64,000 nucleotides of DNA from Azospirillum agricola (GCF_017876095.1 NZ_JAGINM010000011.1:1-64000); one strand, 5' to 3'. Shown: positions 33,452 to 41,683, counted from the stretch's first letter. The notes: generated by a model not told the origin, from the letters alone. Program-made: numbers and translations.

Positions 33452-34666
33452 TTAGGAATAGACCGGCGCGAACTCCTTGGCCTTGCCGGCGGCCTGTTCC
33501 CAATAGGGCGACAGGCTGCGCAGCTTGGCGATGATGCCGGGGACCACGGCGATCACATGGTCGATCTCGGCGTCGGTGGTGTCGCGCGACAGCGAGAAGC
33601 GGGTCGCCCCGTGCGCCGCCGTGTAGGGAACCCCCATGGCGCGCATGACGTGGCTCGGCTCCAGCGATCCCGAGGTGCAGGCGGAGCCCGACGAGGCGGC
33701 GATGCCCTGCTCGTTCAGCAGCAGCAGGATCGCCTCGCCCTCGATGTATTCGAAGGCGATGTTGCAGGTGTTGGGCAGCCGGTTCTCCGGGTTGCCGGTG
33801 ACGAAGCAGGCCGGCACGGCGGCGAGGATCGCCTGCTCCAGCCGGTCGCGCTGCGCCTTCACCCGCGTGTTCTCCTCGGCCATGTGGGTCAGAGCGAGGT
33901 GGGCGGCGGCGCCCAGGCCGACGATGGCCGGCGCGTTCTCGGTGCCGGCGCGGCGCGAGCGCTCCTGGTGGCCGCCGCGCATCATCGGGCGGAAGCGCAG
34001 GCCGCGCTTGACGTAGAGGGCGCCGATGCCCTTGGGCGCGTGCAGCTTGTGGCCGGACAGCGACAGCAGGTCGATGGCGCTGTCGGCGAGCTTCATCGGG
34101 ATCTTGCCGACCGCCTGCACCGCGTCGGTGTGGAAGATGGCGCCGACCGCCTTGGCCATGCGCGCCAGCTCCTCGACCGGGAAGATCGTCCCGGTCTCGT
34201 TGTTGGCCCACATGATGGAGACGATGGCGACCCGGTCCGACAAGGCCGCCTTGTAGGCGTCCATGTCGAGGTTGCCCTTGCTGTCCACCGGGATGCGGTG
34301 GATCGTGTAGCCGCGCTTCTTCTCCAGGTAATCGCACAGCGCCAGCACGGCGGGGTGCTCGACCACGCTGGTGACGATCTCCGTCTTCTTCGGGTAGGCC
34401 TCGATGGTCGAGAGGATCGCGGTGTTGTCGCTTTCCGTGCCGCCGGAGGTGAAGACGATCTCGCTGTCGTAACCGGCGCCGAGCAGCGCCTGCACCTGCT
34501 TGCGCGCCCACTCGATCTTGCCGCCGACCGCGGCGCCGAAGCCGTGCATCGAGGACGGGTTGCCGAAATGCTCGGTGAAGAGCGGCAGCATCTCGGCCAG
34601 CACCTCGGGATCGACGCGGGTGGTCGCGTTGTTGTCGAGATAGATGCCGCTGTTGGGAATGCTCAT
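33452..34666 (-). CDS. nifS: cysteine desulfurase NifS
   Basis: The 404-aa PLP enzyme shows YLDNNATTRVDPEV, FTSGGTESDN, the PLP-lysine motif LSLSGHKLHAPKG and the active-site Cys loop SSGSACTSGSLEP. It releases sulfur from cysteine as persulfide for NifU-based Fe-S assembly. It lies 14 bases downstream of nifU in the same operon. Residues such as GGHQERSRRAGTENAP agree with the NifS/IscS branch. Confidence 0.95.
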   Translation of the reverse strand: MSIPNSGIYLDNNATTRVDPEVLAEMLPLFTEHFGNPSSMHGFGAAVGGKIEWARKQVQALLGAGYDSEIVFTSGGTESDNTAILSTIEAYPKKTEIVTSVVEHPAVLALCDYLEKKRGYTIHRIPVDSKGNLDMDAYKAALSDRVAIVSIMWANNETGTIFPVEELARMAKAVGAIFHTDAVQAVGKIPMKLADSAIDLLSLSGHKLHAPKGIGALYVKRGLRFRPMMRGGHQERSRRAGTENAPAIVGLGAAAHLALTHMAEENTRVKAQRDRLEQAILAAVPACFVTGNPENRLPNTCNIAFEYIEGEAILLLLNEQGIAASSGSACTSGSLEPSHVMRAMGVPYTAAHGATRFSLSRDTTDAEIDHVIAVVPGIIAKLRSLSPYWEQAAGKAKEFAPVYS

Positions 34667-34680
34667 GGCGGTGGCTCCCC

Positions 34681-35625
34681 TCAGTGGGCGTGGGCGGGCA
34701 GCAGGGAGGCCGGCTTGACGCGGACGAACTCGCCCAGCGCCTCGACCAGCTTCATCTGCACCCCCATCATGGTGCCGGCCGACTGCGAGCAGCCGGAGCA
34801 GGCGCCGGTCAGCCGCACGTAGATGTCCTTGCCGTCGATGTCGACCAGCTCGACGTCGCCGCCGTCGCGCTGGATCTGCGGGCGCATGCTCTCGATGGCG
34901 GCCATGATGGCCTGCATGCGCTGGACGTTGGTCAGCTTCGGCGTGGCGGCTGCCGCCTCGGCCGGCTTGGCGGCGAGCGGCTGGGCCAGGGGCTGGATGG
35001 CGTCGAGTCCGACGACTCCGGCCGGCGAATGCTTGGCGGCGGGCTTGAGGGCGCCGGTCCTGGCCATCACGGCCTCCAGCACCTCCTCGATCTTCTCGTG
35101 GCAGGTCTGGCAGGAGCCGCCGGCCTTGGTGTAGTGGGTGACCTCCTCCAGCGTGGTCAGGCCGTTCACCGTCACCGCGCGCTCGATCATCGCGGCGTCG
35201 ATGCCGAAGCACTTGCAGACCAGCTCGCCTTCCTCGTGGTCGTCCTCCCACGCCTCGCCCTTGAAGTTGGCGATGGCGGCGCGCAGCGCCTCGGCGCCCA
35301 TGACCGAGCAGTGCATCTTCTCCGGCGGCAGCCCGCCGAGATAGTCGGCGATGTCGCGGTTGGTCAGGGCCAGCGCCTCGTCCACCGTCTTGCCGATGAT
35401 CATCTCGGTCAGCGCCGACGAGGACGCGATGGCCGAGCCGCAGCCGAAGGTCTGGAACTTGGCGTCCTGGATGATCTGCGTGTCGGGATCGACCTTCAGC
35501 ATCAGGCGCAGCGCGTCGCCGCAGGTGATGGAGCCGACCTCGCCCACCGCGTTGGCGGTCTCAAGGACGCCGGAATTCTTCGGGTTGAAGAAGTGTTCCT
35601 TGACCTTGTCGGTGTAGTTCCACAT
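34681..35625 (-). CDS. nifU: Fe-S scaffold protein NifU
   Basis: The 314-aa protein has three modules. The N-terminal IscU-like part has scaffold Cys in SITCGDAL, FGCGSAIA and KMHCSVMG. A central [2Fe-2S] domain has VCKCFG and GGSCQTCHE. A C-terminal Nfu domain has the CSGC motif in GACSGCSQSAG. An Ala/Pro-rich linker (about 195-230) separates the last two. It assembles clusters from NifS sulfur and passes them to NifH and the NifB/NifEN route. It follows iscA by 42 bases. Confidence 0.96.
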   Translation of the reverse strand: MWNYTDKVKEHFFNPKNSGVLETANAVGEVGSITCGDALRLMLKVDPDTQIIQDAKFQTFGCGSAIASSSALTEMIIGKTVDEALALTNRDIADYLGGLPPEKMHCSVMGAEALRAAIANFKGEAWEDDHEEGELVCKCFGIDAAMIERAVTVNGLTTLEEVTHYTKAGGSCQTCHEKIEEVLEAVMARTGALKPAAKHSPAGVVGLDAIQPLAQPLAAKPAEAAAATPKLTNVQRMQAIMAAIESMRPQIQRDGGDVELVDIDGKDIYVRLTGACSGCSQSAGTMMGVQMKLVEALGEFVRVKPASLLPAHAH

Positions 35626-35667
35626 GTCGCTGCTGCCTTTTCTCTGGGTAAGCGCCGTGAGGAGCGT

Positions 35668-36054
35668 TCAGTGCGTGGCCGAAGAAGGGCCGCAGCCCGA
35701 GGACGCGGTGGAGCAGGAGCCGCCCGGCCCGCCGGCCGAAAAGGACTTGCCGCAGCCGCAGCTGCCGGTGGCGTTGGGGTTGTCGAACTTGAAGCCGGAG
35801 CCCTCGATGCCCTCGACGAAATCGACCACCACGCCGTCGAGGTAGGGCTGGCTGCCGGAGTCCACGAAGATCGTCACCGGGCCGAAGCTGAGCACGGCGT
35901 CGTCGTCGCCCGCCGCGGCCTCCAGGCCCATCTGGTACTTCATGCCGGCGCAGCCGCCGTCGGTCACCGCGATCCGCAAGCCGGCGGCGGCACCGCCCGA
36001 CTTCGCAAGAACCCGTTCCAGGGTGGAAACCGCCGCATCCGTCAGAGTCACCAT
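35668..36054 (-). CDS. HesB/IscA-type Fe-S carrier of the nif cluster
   Basis: The 128-aa A-type carrier has the three conserved Cys: GGCAGMKY near residue 35 and GSCGCGKSF near 100. After the usual domain it carries a 20-residue tail rich in Ser, Gly and Cys (GGSCSTASSGCGPS). It delivers Fe or Fe-S clusters during nitrogenase maturation and is usually called IscA-nif or NifIscA. It is the first gene of iscA-nifU-nifS-nifV-cysE-nifW, with a -24/-12 promoter 56-71 bases upstream of the ATG. Confidence 0.92.
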   Translation of the reverse strand: MVTLTDAAVSTLERVLAKSGGAAAGLRIAVTDGGCAGMKYQMGLEAAAGDDDAVLSFGPVTIFVDSGSQPYLDGVVVDFVEGIEGSGFKFDNPNATGSCGCGKSFSAGGPGGSCSTASSGCGPSSATH

Positions 36055-36109
36055 GTCCCGCCTCCTCCAACCGCACCGCCGGGGGTGCCGACCGTCTGTG
36101 ATTGAATAA

Positions 36110-36125
36110 AGCAAGTGGCGTGCCA
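36110..36125 (-). promoter_or_regulatory. sigma-54 promoter of iscA-nifUSV-cysE-nifW
   Basis: On the minus strand TGGCACGCCACTTGCT matches TGGCAC-N5-TTGCW. It lies 56 bases upstream of the iscA ATG and about 100 bp from the NifA site at 36225-36240. Confidence 0.93.
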
Positions 36126-36224
36126 AATGCTAAGTTATTGATTTCATGTGATTGTCATGGTGAAGCGGGCTGGCAAGATTCCGACAAAGTTTCGCTCACG
36201 AACGATTTTGTCGGGTTTGGGGCG

Positions 36225-36240
36225 TGTCGGGTTCGCGACA
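36225..36240. promoter_or_regulatory. NifA upstream activator site
   Basis: TGTCGGGTTCGCGACA fits TGT-N10-ACA with extra dyad symmetry (TGTCG/CGACA). It is correctly placed for iscA and, being between divergent genes, could also serve the 164-aa gene at 36514. Confidence 0.87.
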
Positions 36241-36340
36241 GCCGCGACACTTCGCCGCATAAAAATATTGTGGTCTTTCGCCGCGCGCACGCGCGGCGCA
36301 GGATGGGGGCACGCAGAAACAATCGCTCCGCCGGTGTTTC

Positions 36341-36423
36341 CCGTCATGACCGGGCTTGCCCCGGTCATCCACGCGGAACCACCGGATTTGCCCGTGGATG
36401 CCCGTGCCGAGCACGGGCATGAC
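36341..36423. repeat. interspersed palindromic element, copy A
   Basis: Two hairpins in tandem: GTCATGACCGGGCTTGCCCC... with CCGGTCATCC, and GGATGCCCGTGCC with GCACGGGCATGAC. The reverse complement of 59477-59559 has the same plan and nearly the same hairpin sequences with a different spacer. This looks like a REP/BIME-type repeat. Confidence 0.85.
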
Positions 36424-36513
36424 GTGCCGGAAAAGAATCGCGCGGCTGTTTCTGTGCGCATTCCTGGATCGGAGAACGGCCGGGGAAACGGCCAGACAAT
36501 GGAGGGTGACGAG

Positions 36514-37008
36514 ATGGACCAGCCGATCGAGCTGCGCATGTCCAACGGCCGCATGGCCTTTGGGGATGTGCCCGAACACATCGACGAGCTGTTGCAGGAG
36601 GCGGTGAGGGCGCGGGACATCCCCGACCGCTGCGAGGCGATCCTGTGGGACGCCCACCGGGCGGCGCCGCGCGTGCTGCCGGTCTATTACGCGCTGTACA
36701 AATTCTACTTCAACCGCAAGCGCCTCGCCGACGCCGAGCGGGTCGCCCGCATCGGGCTGGACGCGGCGGCGCGCGAGGGCGGCTTCCCGGCGGACTGGAG
36801 CCTGCTGACGGCGCAGACCACCGACTGGACGGCGCTGGGGGCGCCGCGCTTCTTCCTGTTCACCATGAAGGCGCTGGCCTTCATCGAGCTGCGCCGGCAC
36901 AACTGGGAGAAATCCTTGGCGATCCTGGCGAAGATGGCGGAGATCGACCCGGTGGACCAGGTCGGCTACGGCACCATTGTCGCGCTGGCGAAGGGGTTGG
37001 GGGAGTAG
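36514..37008 (+). CDS. uncharacterised TPR-like protein in the nif island (164 aa)
   Basis: The 164-aa soluble protein is predicted all-helical with a TPR-like look: LPVYYALYKFYFNRKRLADAERVARIGLDAAARE, then RHNWEKSLAILAKMAEIDPVDQ. GGAGG lies 8 bases before the chosen ATG (MDQPIELRM); another ATG at 36499 is in frame. It is divergent from iscA-nifUSV and convergent with fdxB, so it probably belongs to the nif regulon. I recall similar uncharacterised proteins near nif genes of related bacteria but know no function. Confidence 0.78.
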   Translation: MDQPIELRMSNGRMAFGDVPEHIDELLQEAVRARDIPDRCEAILWDAHRAAPRVLPVYYALYKFYFNRKRLADAERVARIGLDAAAREGGFPADWSLLTAQTTDWTALGAPRFFLFTMKALAFIELRRHNWEKSLAILAKMAEIDPVDQVGYGTIVALAKGLGE

Positions 37009-37034
37009 GGGCGCGGCGAAGCCTGCACGCCGAC

Positions 37035-37077
37035 AAACAAAAAGCCCGGCCGCCTTCCGGCGCCGGGCTTTTTGTTT
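37035..37077. terminator. bidirectional intrinsic terminator
   Basis: A perfect 16-bp stem, AAACAAAAAGCCCGGC (37035-37050) with its complement at 37062-37077, has A/T runs on both sides. It ends both the 164-aa gene and the convergent nifENX-fdxB operon. Confidence 0.93.
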
Positions 37078-37097
37078 CCAGGAAGCGGAACGACCCG

Positions 37098-37391
37098 TCA
37101 GGCCGCCACCGCGCTGTGGGTGATGCAGCTCTTCGAGCAGACCTTGGAGCAGCTTTCGCAGCCGATGCAGTTGGCGGCCTCCTTGACGGTCATGACCTTC
37201 TTCTCGGCCTCGTCGTCGAAGGCGTCGACGATGTCGCCGTCCTCGGTGATGCCGATCATGTCCAGCACGCCGCGCCCGCAGACCTTGAAGCAGCGGCCGC
37301 AGCCGATGCACTGCTTCTGGTCGATGGTCTCGACGAACTTCGGTGTCCAGCTCTGGCCACCGCGGGTGGTGCCGGTCACGAACTCAGCCAT
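37098..37391 (-). CDS. fdxB: nif-specific ferredoxin III
   Basis: The 97-aa protein has two [4Fe-4S] motifs, CIGCGRCFKVCGRGV and CIGCESCSKVCSKSC, separated by the insertion typical of nif ferredoxin III (FdxB). It probably supplies electrons for FeMo-co synthesis or to nitrogenase. It is the last gene of nifE-nifN-nifX-DUF269-CCE_0567-fdxB and is followed directly by the bidirectional terminator. Confidence 0.93.
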   Translation of the reverse strand: MAEFVTGTTRGGQSWTPKFVETIDQKQCIGCGRCFKVCGRGVLDMIGITEDGDIVDAFDDEAEKKVMTVKEAANCIGCESCSKVCSKSCITHSAVAA

Positions 37392-37468
37392 GGGATGCTC
37401 CTCTCGAAAGGCGCTGGAATGGGGAGGGGCGCCTAAGCCTTGCGGGTTTGTGGGGACGGTTGCGGAAA

Positions 37469-37669
37469 TCAGGCTTGTTCCAGGGCCTTCAGGGCGGCAC
37501 GCTTCTCGGTCAGCGCCCGGTAGGCGTCATGGGTTTCCTGCGCGACGGTCAGGATGGACTGCCAGTTCTGCGGGAGTTCCTCCGACAGGTCGTGCAGGTC
37601 CATCTTCATCTTCGTCGCGCGGGCGTTCAGTTTCTTGATCTCGTCCTTCAGGGCGTCGATGTCGCTCAT
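37469..37669 (-). CDS. CCE_0567 family (DUF683) small nif protein
   Basis: The 66-aa helical protein starts MSDIDALKDEIKKLNARATK and contains LHDLSEELPQNWQSILTVA, matching the CCE_0567/DUF683 family always seen near nifX. Members form a two-helix bundle reported to bind metal; their precise role in FeMo-co synthesis is unresolved. It is 16 bases downstream of the DUF269 gene and cotranscribed with nifENX. Confidence 0.92.
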   Translation of the reverse strand: MSDIDALKDEIKKLNARATKMKMDLHDLSEELPQNWQSILTVAQETHDAYRALTEKRAALKALEQA

Positions 37670-37685
37670 GATGGGCTCTCCCCTG

Positions 37686-38156
37686 TCAGAGATTGGCGAC
37701 GTCCGGGTGTTTCCGGATCAGCGCGACCGCGTCGGCGACCAGCTTGGCGCCGTCGGCGGCCAGCTTCTCCTGGCTGGGGAAGCCGAAGCGGTGGACGTCG
37801 CGCAGGCTCTTGGAGATCACCACCAGACGGCCGGTGGTGAGGATCATGCGGCCGAAGCCCTCGTGGCTGATCTTCATCATCGGCGAGGCCATCAGGCCGG
37901 TCTGCTTCTCGATGGTGATGCCGACCGCCTTGTAGAACAGCTCCAGCCGCCACAGCGTGTCCGGATCGGGATCGCCCATGATCGGGATGGCGGCGCGGGC
38001 CTCCTTGTCCAGGATGAAGGGGGCGAGCAGCAGCTCGTCGGCCTTGCCCTCCCAGGCGCCGTAGCTGTCCTCGGCGCGGAACAGCAGCACCAGCGTCTTC
38101 AGGAACTGGTCGGCGACATCGACCTCGGCAGCCGGGGCGGCGGCAATGTCCGTCAT
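37686..38156 (-). CDS. NifX-associated nitrogen fixation protein (DUF269)
   Basis: The 156-aa protein contains FLKTLVLLFRAEDSYGAWEG, LWRLELFYKAVGITIEKQTG and MILTTGRLVVISKSLRDVHRFGF, the pattern of the DUF269 family. It is always linked to nifX and is thought to assist FeMo-co assembly. It starts 3 bases after the nifX stop, so coupling is tight. Confidence 0.93.
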   Translation of the reverse strand: MTDIAAAPAAEVDVADQFLKTLVLLFRAEDSYGAWEGKADELLLAPFILDKEARAAIPIMGDPDPDTLWRLELFYKAVGITIEKQTGLMASPMMKISHEGFGRMILTTGRLVVISKSLRDVHRFGFPSQEKLAADGAKLVADAVALIRKHPDVANL

Positions 38157-38159
38157 GGG

Positions 38160-38621
38160 TCAGTCCTCCTCATCGTCGAAATTGAGTTCTTGGGTTTCGC
38201 CCAGCGCCTTGCGCAGCCAGGGCGGCGGGTTGCCGTTCAGCGTCGCCACCAGCTTGTCGAGCAGGGCCGGGATGGTGTCGGTCGCCTCGACCTTCACCGG
38301 GTGGATCTTCTTCGCCACCACGCGGGCCGCCGCCGAGGCGCCGATCGCCGACAGGTAGACGATGGAGACGTCGGCCAGCGCGTCGAGCTTCGGCACCAGC
38401 TTGTCCTCGTTGCCGTCCTCGAACATCGAGCCGCCGAACTGGAAGGTCTCCAGGAAGGCGTGACCCGCCTTGTCCACCCGGTAGACGGCGATGTTCTTGG
38501 CCCAGCCGAAATGCGCGTCGACGTGCTGCATGTCCTGGGTGCAGAAAGCGACCTTCATCGATCCTCCATTGGTCGGGCGAGCCTCGAAGCTCACCACGCT
38601 CAGACGGCGCTGCATCCGCAT
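38160..38621 (-). CDS. nifX: FeMo-co carrier protein NifX
   Basis: The 153-aa protein has the NifX/NafY-type domain: MKVAFCTQDMQHVDAHFGWAKNIAVYRV and IVYLSAIGASAAARVVAKKIHPVKVE. It binds NifB-co and the VK-cluster, passing them to NifEN. The start at 38621 lies inside nifN, overlapping it by 22 bases. The N-terminal MRMQRRLSVV extension resembles the leader of other NifX proteins, which supports this start over the internal Met at about residue 22. A C-terminal acidic tail (FDDEED) is present. Confidence 0.92.
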   Translation of the reverse strand: MRMQRRLSVVSFEARPTNGGSMKVAFCTQDMQHVDAHFGWAKNIAVYRVDKAGHAFLETFQFGGSMFEDGNEDKLVPKLDALADVSIVYLSAIGASAAARVVAKKIHPVKVEATDTIPALLDKLVATLNGNPPPWLRKALGETQELNFDDEED

Positions 38622-39994
38622 GATCCGCCTCCACAGGCGTGACCGTCCCCGCCATGGGGGGTGGGATGGGCGTCGTGGTCCATCTCGCGGGACAGGAACA
38701 GGTTGCCGATCTCGAACATCAGCTCGCGTGTGCCGCGATAGCCGACGCTGACCTTCAGCCCGGCGCCGAGCCGGTCGAACATCGGAAGCCCCATGCGGTG
38801 CAGCGGCACGCCGAGCCGGGCCGCCCCCTGCCGCCCGTGCGAGTTCGAGACGATCAGGTCGGCGTCGCGCGCCAGCGTCTCGACGTCGGAATGGTCGCCG
38901 ACCATCACGGTCGCCGCCTTCAGCTTCTCCAGCACCGCGTTCTGGGTCGGCGACACGGCGGCGACCACCTCGGCGCCCATGTCGGCCAGGAAGCTGGTGA
39001 CGGCGTAGAGCAGGTCCGGCTCCAGCGCCACGGCGATGCGCTTGCGGCTGTAGAAGAAATGCCCGTCGAGCATGCCGTCGACCAGGCTCTCGCGCTGGCG
39101 TCGCAGCTTCGCCGCCACCGGACGGCCGGAGATTTCGGCCAGCGTGCGGATCAGCCTGTCCGACGCCTCCAGCCCGGTCAGCCGGCTGAAGAAGTGGCTG
39201 GGTACGTCGGTCTTCAGCTCCAGCGCCGCGCCGGCGATGCGCATGTGCTCGCCGATCACCAGGGTCGCCACCGAGGCGCCCATCGAGCGGATCTGCTCCA
39301 CCGTGACCCCGCCCAGCGAGGTGGCGGTGAAGTCGCTCGGCTGGCGGCCCGACATCGACAGCGACAGGTCGGGCAGGAAGATCGGCGACAGCCCGAAGGA
39401 TTCGATGATGTCGCGCAGTTCCTCGACGTCGCCCGGCGACAGGTGGCTGCCGGCCAGCACGTTGAGCTGGGTCTTCACCGTGGTCGGCGAGGGCTCGACC
39501 AGCCGCTCGACGATGGCGGTCACCGCCTTGCCGAAACCCTCCTCGAAGCCGCCGGCGAAGTCGGGCGTGTTGGCGAAGACCAGCGCCGTGCCGGCGAGGT
39601 CGGGGTTGCGCTGGCGGAACAGGCTGTACTGCCCGCCCATGTCCTCGCCCTTGGTCTCGGTGACGCCGGTGGTGGCGACGCCGATCATCGCCGGGTTGTT
39701 GCGCTCGACGATGGTGCGCAGCGCCTGTTCGAGGTTGTCGTAGCCGCCGAGGATGGTGGAGACCTGATCCATCGCCGTGGTCTGGAGCGGGATCGCCTCG
39801 CGGAAATGGCGGACCAGCAGGACCAGCCCGAAGGCGGTGCAGCCCTGCGAGCCGTGGAACAGCGGCAGGCAGCGGTCGACCCCGAGATAGGCGAGCGCGG
39901 CGCCGAGCGGCTGGCTCATCTTCAAGGGGTTGGTCGAGGCGGCCTTGGCGGCGTTGGGGAAGCGCTGGCCGGTGGTGCGTTGGATGTGGGACAT
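38600..39994 (-). CDS. nifN: nitrogenase FeMo-co scaffold subunit NifN
   Basis: The 464-aa protein is NifK-like: NPLKMSQPLGAALAYLG, LFHGSQGCTAFGLVLLVRHF with the cluster Cys, and DIIESFGLSPIFLPDLS. With NifE it forms the scaffold where NifB-co becomes FeMo-co. It starts 5 bases after the nifE stop. The last 27 residues form a His/Cys-rich tail (DHDAHPTPHGGDGHACGGG, then SCGCSAV) absent from NifK-like folds and suggestive of metal binding. Confidence 0.95.
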   Translation of the reverse strand: MSHIQRTTGQRFPNAAKAASTNPLKMSQPLGAALAYLGVDRCLPLFHGSQGCTAFGLVLLVRHFREAIPLQTTAMDQVSTILGGYDNLEQALRTIVERNNPAMIGVATTGVTETKGEDMGGQYSLFRQRNPDLAGTALVFANTPDFAGGFEEGFGKAVTAIVERLVEPSPTTVKTQLNVLAGSHLSPGDVEELRDIIESFGLSPIFLPDLSLSMSGRQPSDFTATSLGGVTVEQIRSMGASVATLVIGEHMRIAGAALELKTDVPSHFFSRLTGLEASDRLIRTLAEISGRPVAAKLRRQRESLVDGMLDGHFFYSRKRIAVALEPDLLYAVTSFLADMGAEVVAAVSPTQNAVLEKLKAATVMVGDHSDVETLARDADLIVSNSHGRQGAARLGVPLHRMGLPMFDRLGAGLKVSVGYRGTRELMFEIGNLFLSREMDHDAHPTPHGGDGHACGGGSCGCSAV

Positions 39995-39999
39995 CGGCG

Positions 40000-41409
40000 T
40001 CACTCCGCGGCGGCCAGCAGCGATCGCGCGGGGGCCGGCTCCCACGGGGCGGGCAGGCGGACCTGGCGCCAGATCGGGTTGGACAGCGTCTTGTCGATCT
40101 CCTCGCAGAGATTGACGATCCCGTCGTAGCCGGCGTAGGCGTGGTGGCGCTCCTGGTTGATGTCGAGCCAGGGAACCTTCGCCTTCAGCGAGATGAACTG
40201 CGACCGCCCGCCCGACATCATGATGTCGGCCTTGTCCTCGGCCAGCATCTTGTAAATCTCGCGCGGCTTCAGGTCGTCCCACTGGTGGAACTCGTCGCCC
40301 TTCATCTTCTTGATGCGTTCCTTGTCCTGCGGCGTCGACTTCTTGGTCGAGGTGCCGAGGATGGTCAGGCCGGCGCCTTCCAGCGCGCTGACCATCGACC
40401 AGCTCTTGACGCCGCCGGTGAACAGCAGCACGCGCTTGCCGTCGAAGCGCGGCCGGTAGGGCTCCAGCCGGCGCCAGACGCGGCTCTCCTCGCGGGCGAT
40501 GACGCCCTCGGCGCGGTCGATCAGGCCCTTGTCGGCGCCGCGCTCCACCAGCATGCGGGCCATGGTGCGCAGCGTGTCCGACATGTCCGACACGCCGTAG
40601 AAGGAGCCCTCGAAATAGGGGATGCCGTAGCGCTCCTCCATCTTGCGGCCGACATTCACCAGCGCCTGGCTGCACACCATCATGGTGACGCGCGCCCGGT
40701 GGGCCTGGGCGACCTCGTTGTAGCGGCCGTCGCCGGAGATGCAGGACAAGAGGCGGATGCCGATCTCGTCGAGCAGCGGCTTGACCAGCCACAGCTCGCC
40801 GGCGAGGTTGTACTCGCCGACGATGCAGACGTCGGTCGGCGTGGTGTACTCCGGCTCCACCGTGCCGATGACATGGTCGAGCAGCGTCTCGCCGGCCAGC
40901 TTGTTGCCGAGATTCTTGGAGCCGACGAAGCCCGGCGCGTCGACCGGGATCACCGGCTTGCCGAGCTTCTTCGCGGCGAACTTGCAGACGGCACCGATGT
41001 CGTCGCCGGTCATGGCGGGCACGCAGGTCTGGTAGACGAAGACGGCCGGCGGGTCGTACTGCTGCACGATCTCCTTGATGGCGCGGTAGAGCTTCTTCTC
41101 GCCGCCGCCGATGACGTCCAGCTCCGACAGGTCGGTGGTGAAGCCGGTGCGGTAGAGCTGCGATCCGGACGAGCGGGTGCCCCGGTTGTCCCAGGCGTTG
41201 CCGAGGCAGGCGATCGGGCCGTGCACCAGATGGGCGGCGTCGGCGATGGGCTGGAGCACGATCATCGCGCCGTCATAAGCGCAGCCGCCGGCGGCGGCCC
41301 CCGGCTTCAGGGACTTGGTGCAGCCCTTCTTCTTCTCCTTGGCCGACTTGGCCTGGTTGGCAGCACAACCCGGTTCGTTGAAGACGTCCTGGATCTTGTC
41401 CTGGAGCAT
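40000..41409 (-). CDS. nifE: nitrogenase FeMo-co scaffold subunit NifE
   Basis: The 469-aa protein is NifD-like: N-terminal Cys residues in FNEPGCAANQ and KKKGCTKSLKPGAAAGGCAY, AHLVHGPIACLGNAWDNRGT and FVYQTCVPAMTGDDIGAVC. With NifN it makes the NifEN scaffold for FeMo-co. It heads the operon nifE-N-X-DUF269-CCE_0567-fdxB behind a -24/-12 promoter and two NifA sites. The ATG at 41409 gives MLQDKIQDVF. Confidence 0.96.
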   Translation of the reverse strand: MLQDKIQDVFNEPGCAANQAKSAKEKKKGCTKSLKPGAAAGGCAYDGAMIVLQPIADAAHLVHGPIACLGNAWDNRGTRSSGSQLYRTGFTTDLSELDVIGGGEKKLYRAIKEIVQQYDPPAVFVYQTCVPAMTGDDIGAVCKFAAKKLGKPVIPVDAPGFVGSKNLGNKLAGETLLDHVIGTVEPEYTTPTDVCIVGEYNLAGELWLVKPLLDEIGIRLLSCISGDGRYNEVAQAHRARVTMMVCSQALVNVGRKMEERYGIPYFEGSFYGVSDMSDTLRTMARMLVERGADKGLIDRAEGVIAREESRVWRRLEPYRPRFDGKRVLLFTGGVKSWSMVSALEGAGLTILGTSTKKSTPQDKERIKKMKGDEFHQWDDLKPREIYKMLAEDKADIMMSGGRSQFISLKAKVPWLDINQERHHAYAGYDGIVNLCEEIDKTLSNPIWRQVRLPAPWEPAPARSLLAAAE

Positions 41410-41455
41410 GCCCGCTCTCCCAGCTTGACGCCGAAATGGCTCGGGGAAGAGGGAA

Positions 41456-41471
41456 TGCAGGGGGTGTGCCA
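41456..41471 (-). promoter_or_regulatory. sigma-54 promoter of nifENX operon
   Basis: On the minus strand TGGCACACCCCCTGCA has the -24 GG and -12 GC at correct spacing; the -12 element is CTGCA rather than TTGCA. It lies 47 bases upstream of the nifE ATG. Confidence 0.85.
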
Positions 41472-41516
41472 ATAGGCAATGCATTGGAAAACAAAGATTG
41501 TTCGTTTTGGCGCGGC

Positions 41517-41582
41517 TGTCCGATACCCGACAATCGGCGGGGCGGGGCGGCGGGCGCCGCGGTGATTGTCGGGAGTCCCACA
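41517..41582. promoter_or_regulatory. two NifA upstream activator sites before nifE
   Basis: TGTCCGATACCCGACA (41517-41532) and TGTCGGGAGTCCCACA (41567-41582) both fit TGT-N10-ACA. They lie 46-111 bp upstream of the nifE promoter and also upstream of the divergent 169-aa gene. Confidence 0.85.
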
Positions 41583-41683
41583 CGAGGGAAGGGGCGGGGC
41601 GGGCCACTGGAGGGGCGTTGGTCCGGCCGTATCAGTTGGTGCCGCGCGGCGATGGACGCCGCGCCTCGAGGGGAACGGGACGA

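Larger units (their letters stand above)
36055..36513. other. divergent intergenic region iscA / 164-aa gene
   Basis: These 459 bases hold no gene. They contain the iscA sigma-54 promoter (36110-36125), a NifA site (36225-36240), an inverted pair CCGACAAA/TTTGTCGG (36181-36188, 36207-36214) and an interspersed palindrome (36341-36423). No clear promoter for the plus-strand gene was recognised. Confidence 0.7.

Noticed and set aside
36181..36214. Inverted pair CCGACAAA/TTTGTCGG as a NifA site
   Set aside because: The half-sites are in ACA...TGT order with a 22-bp gap, not TGT-N10-ACA.
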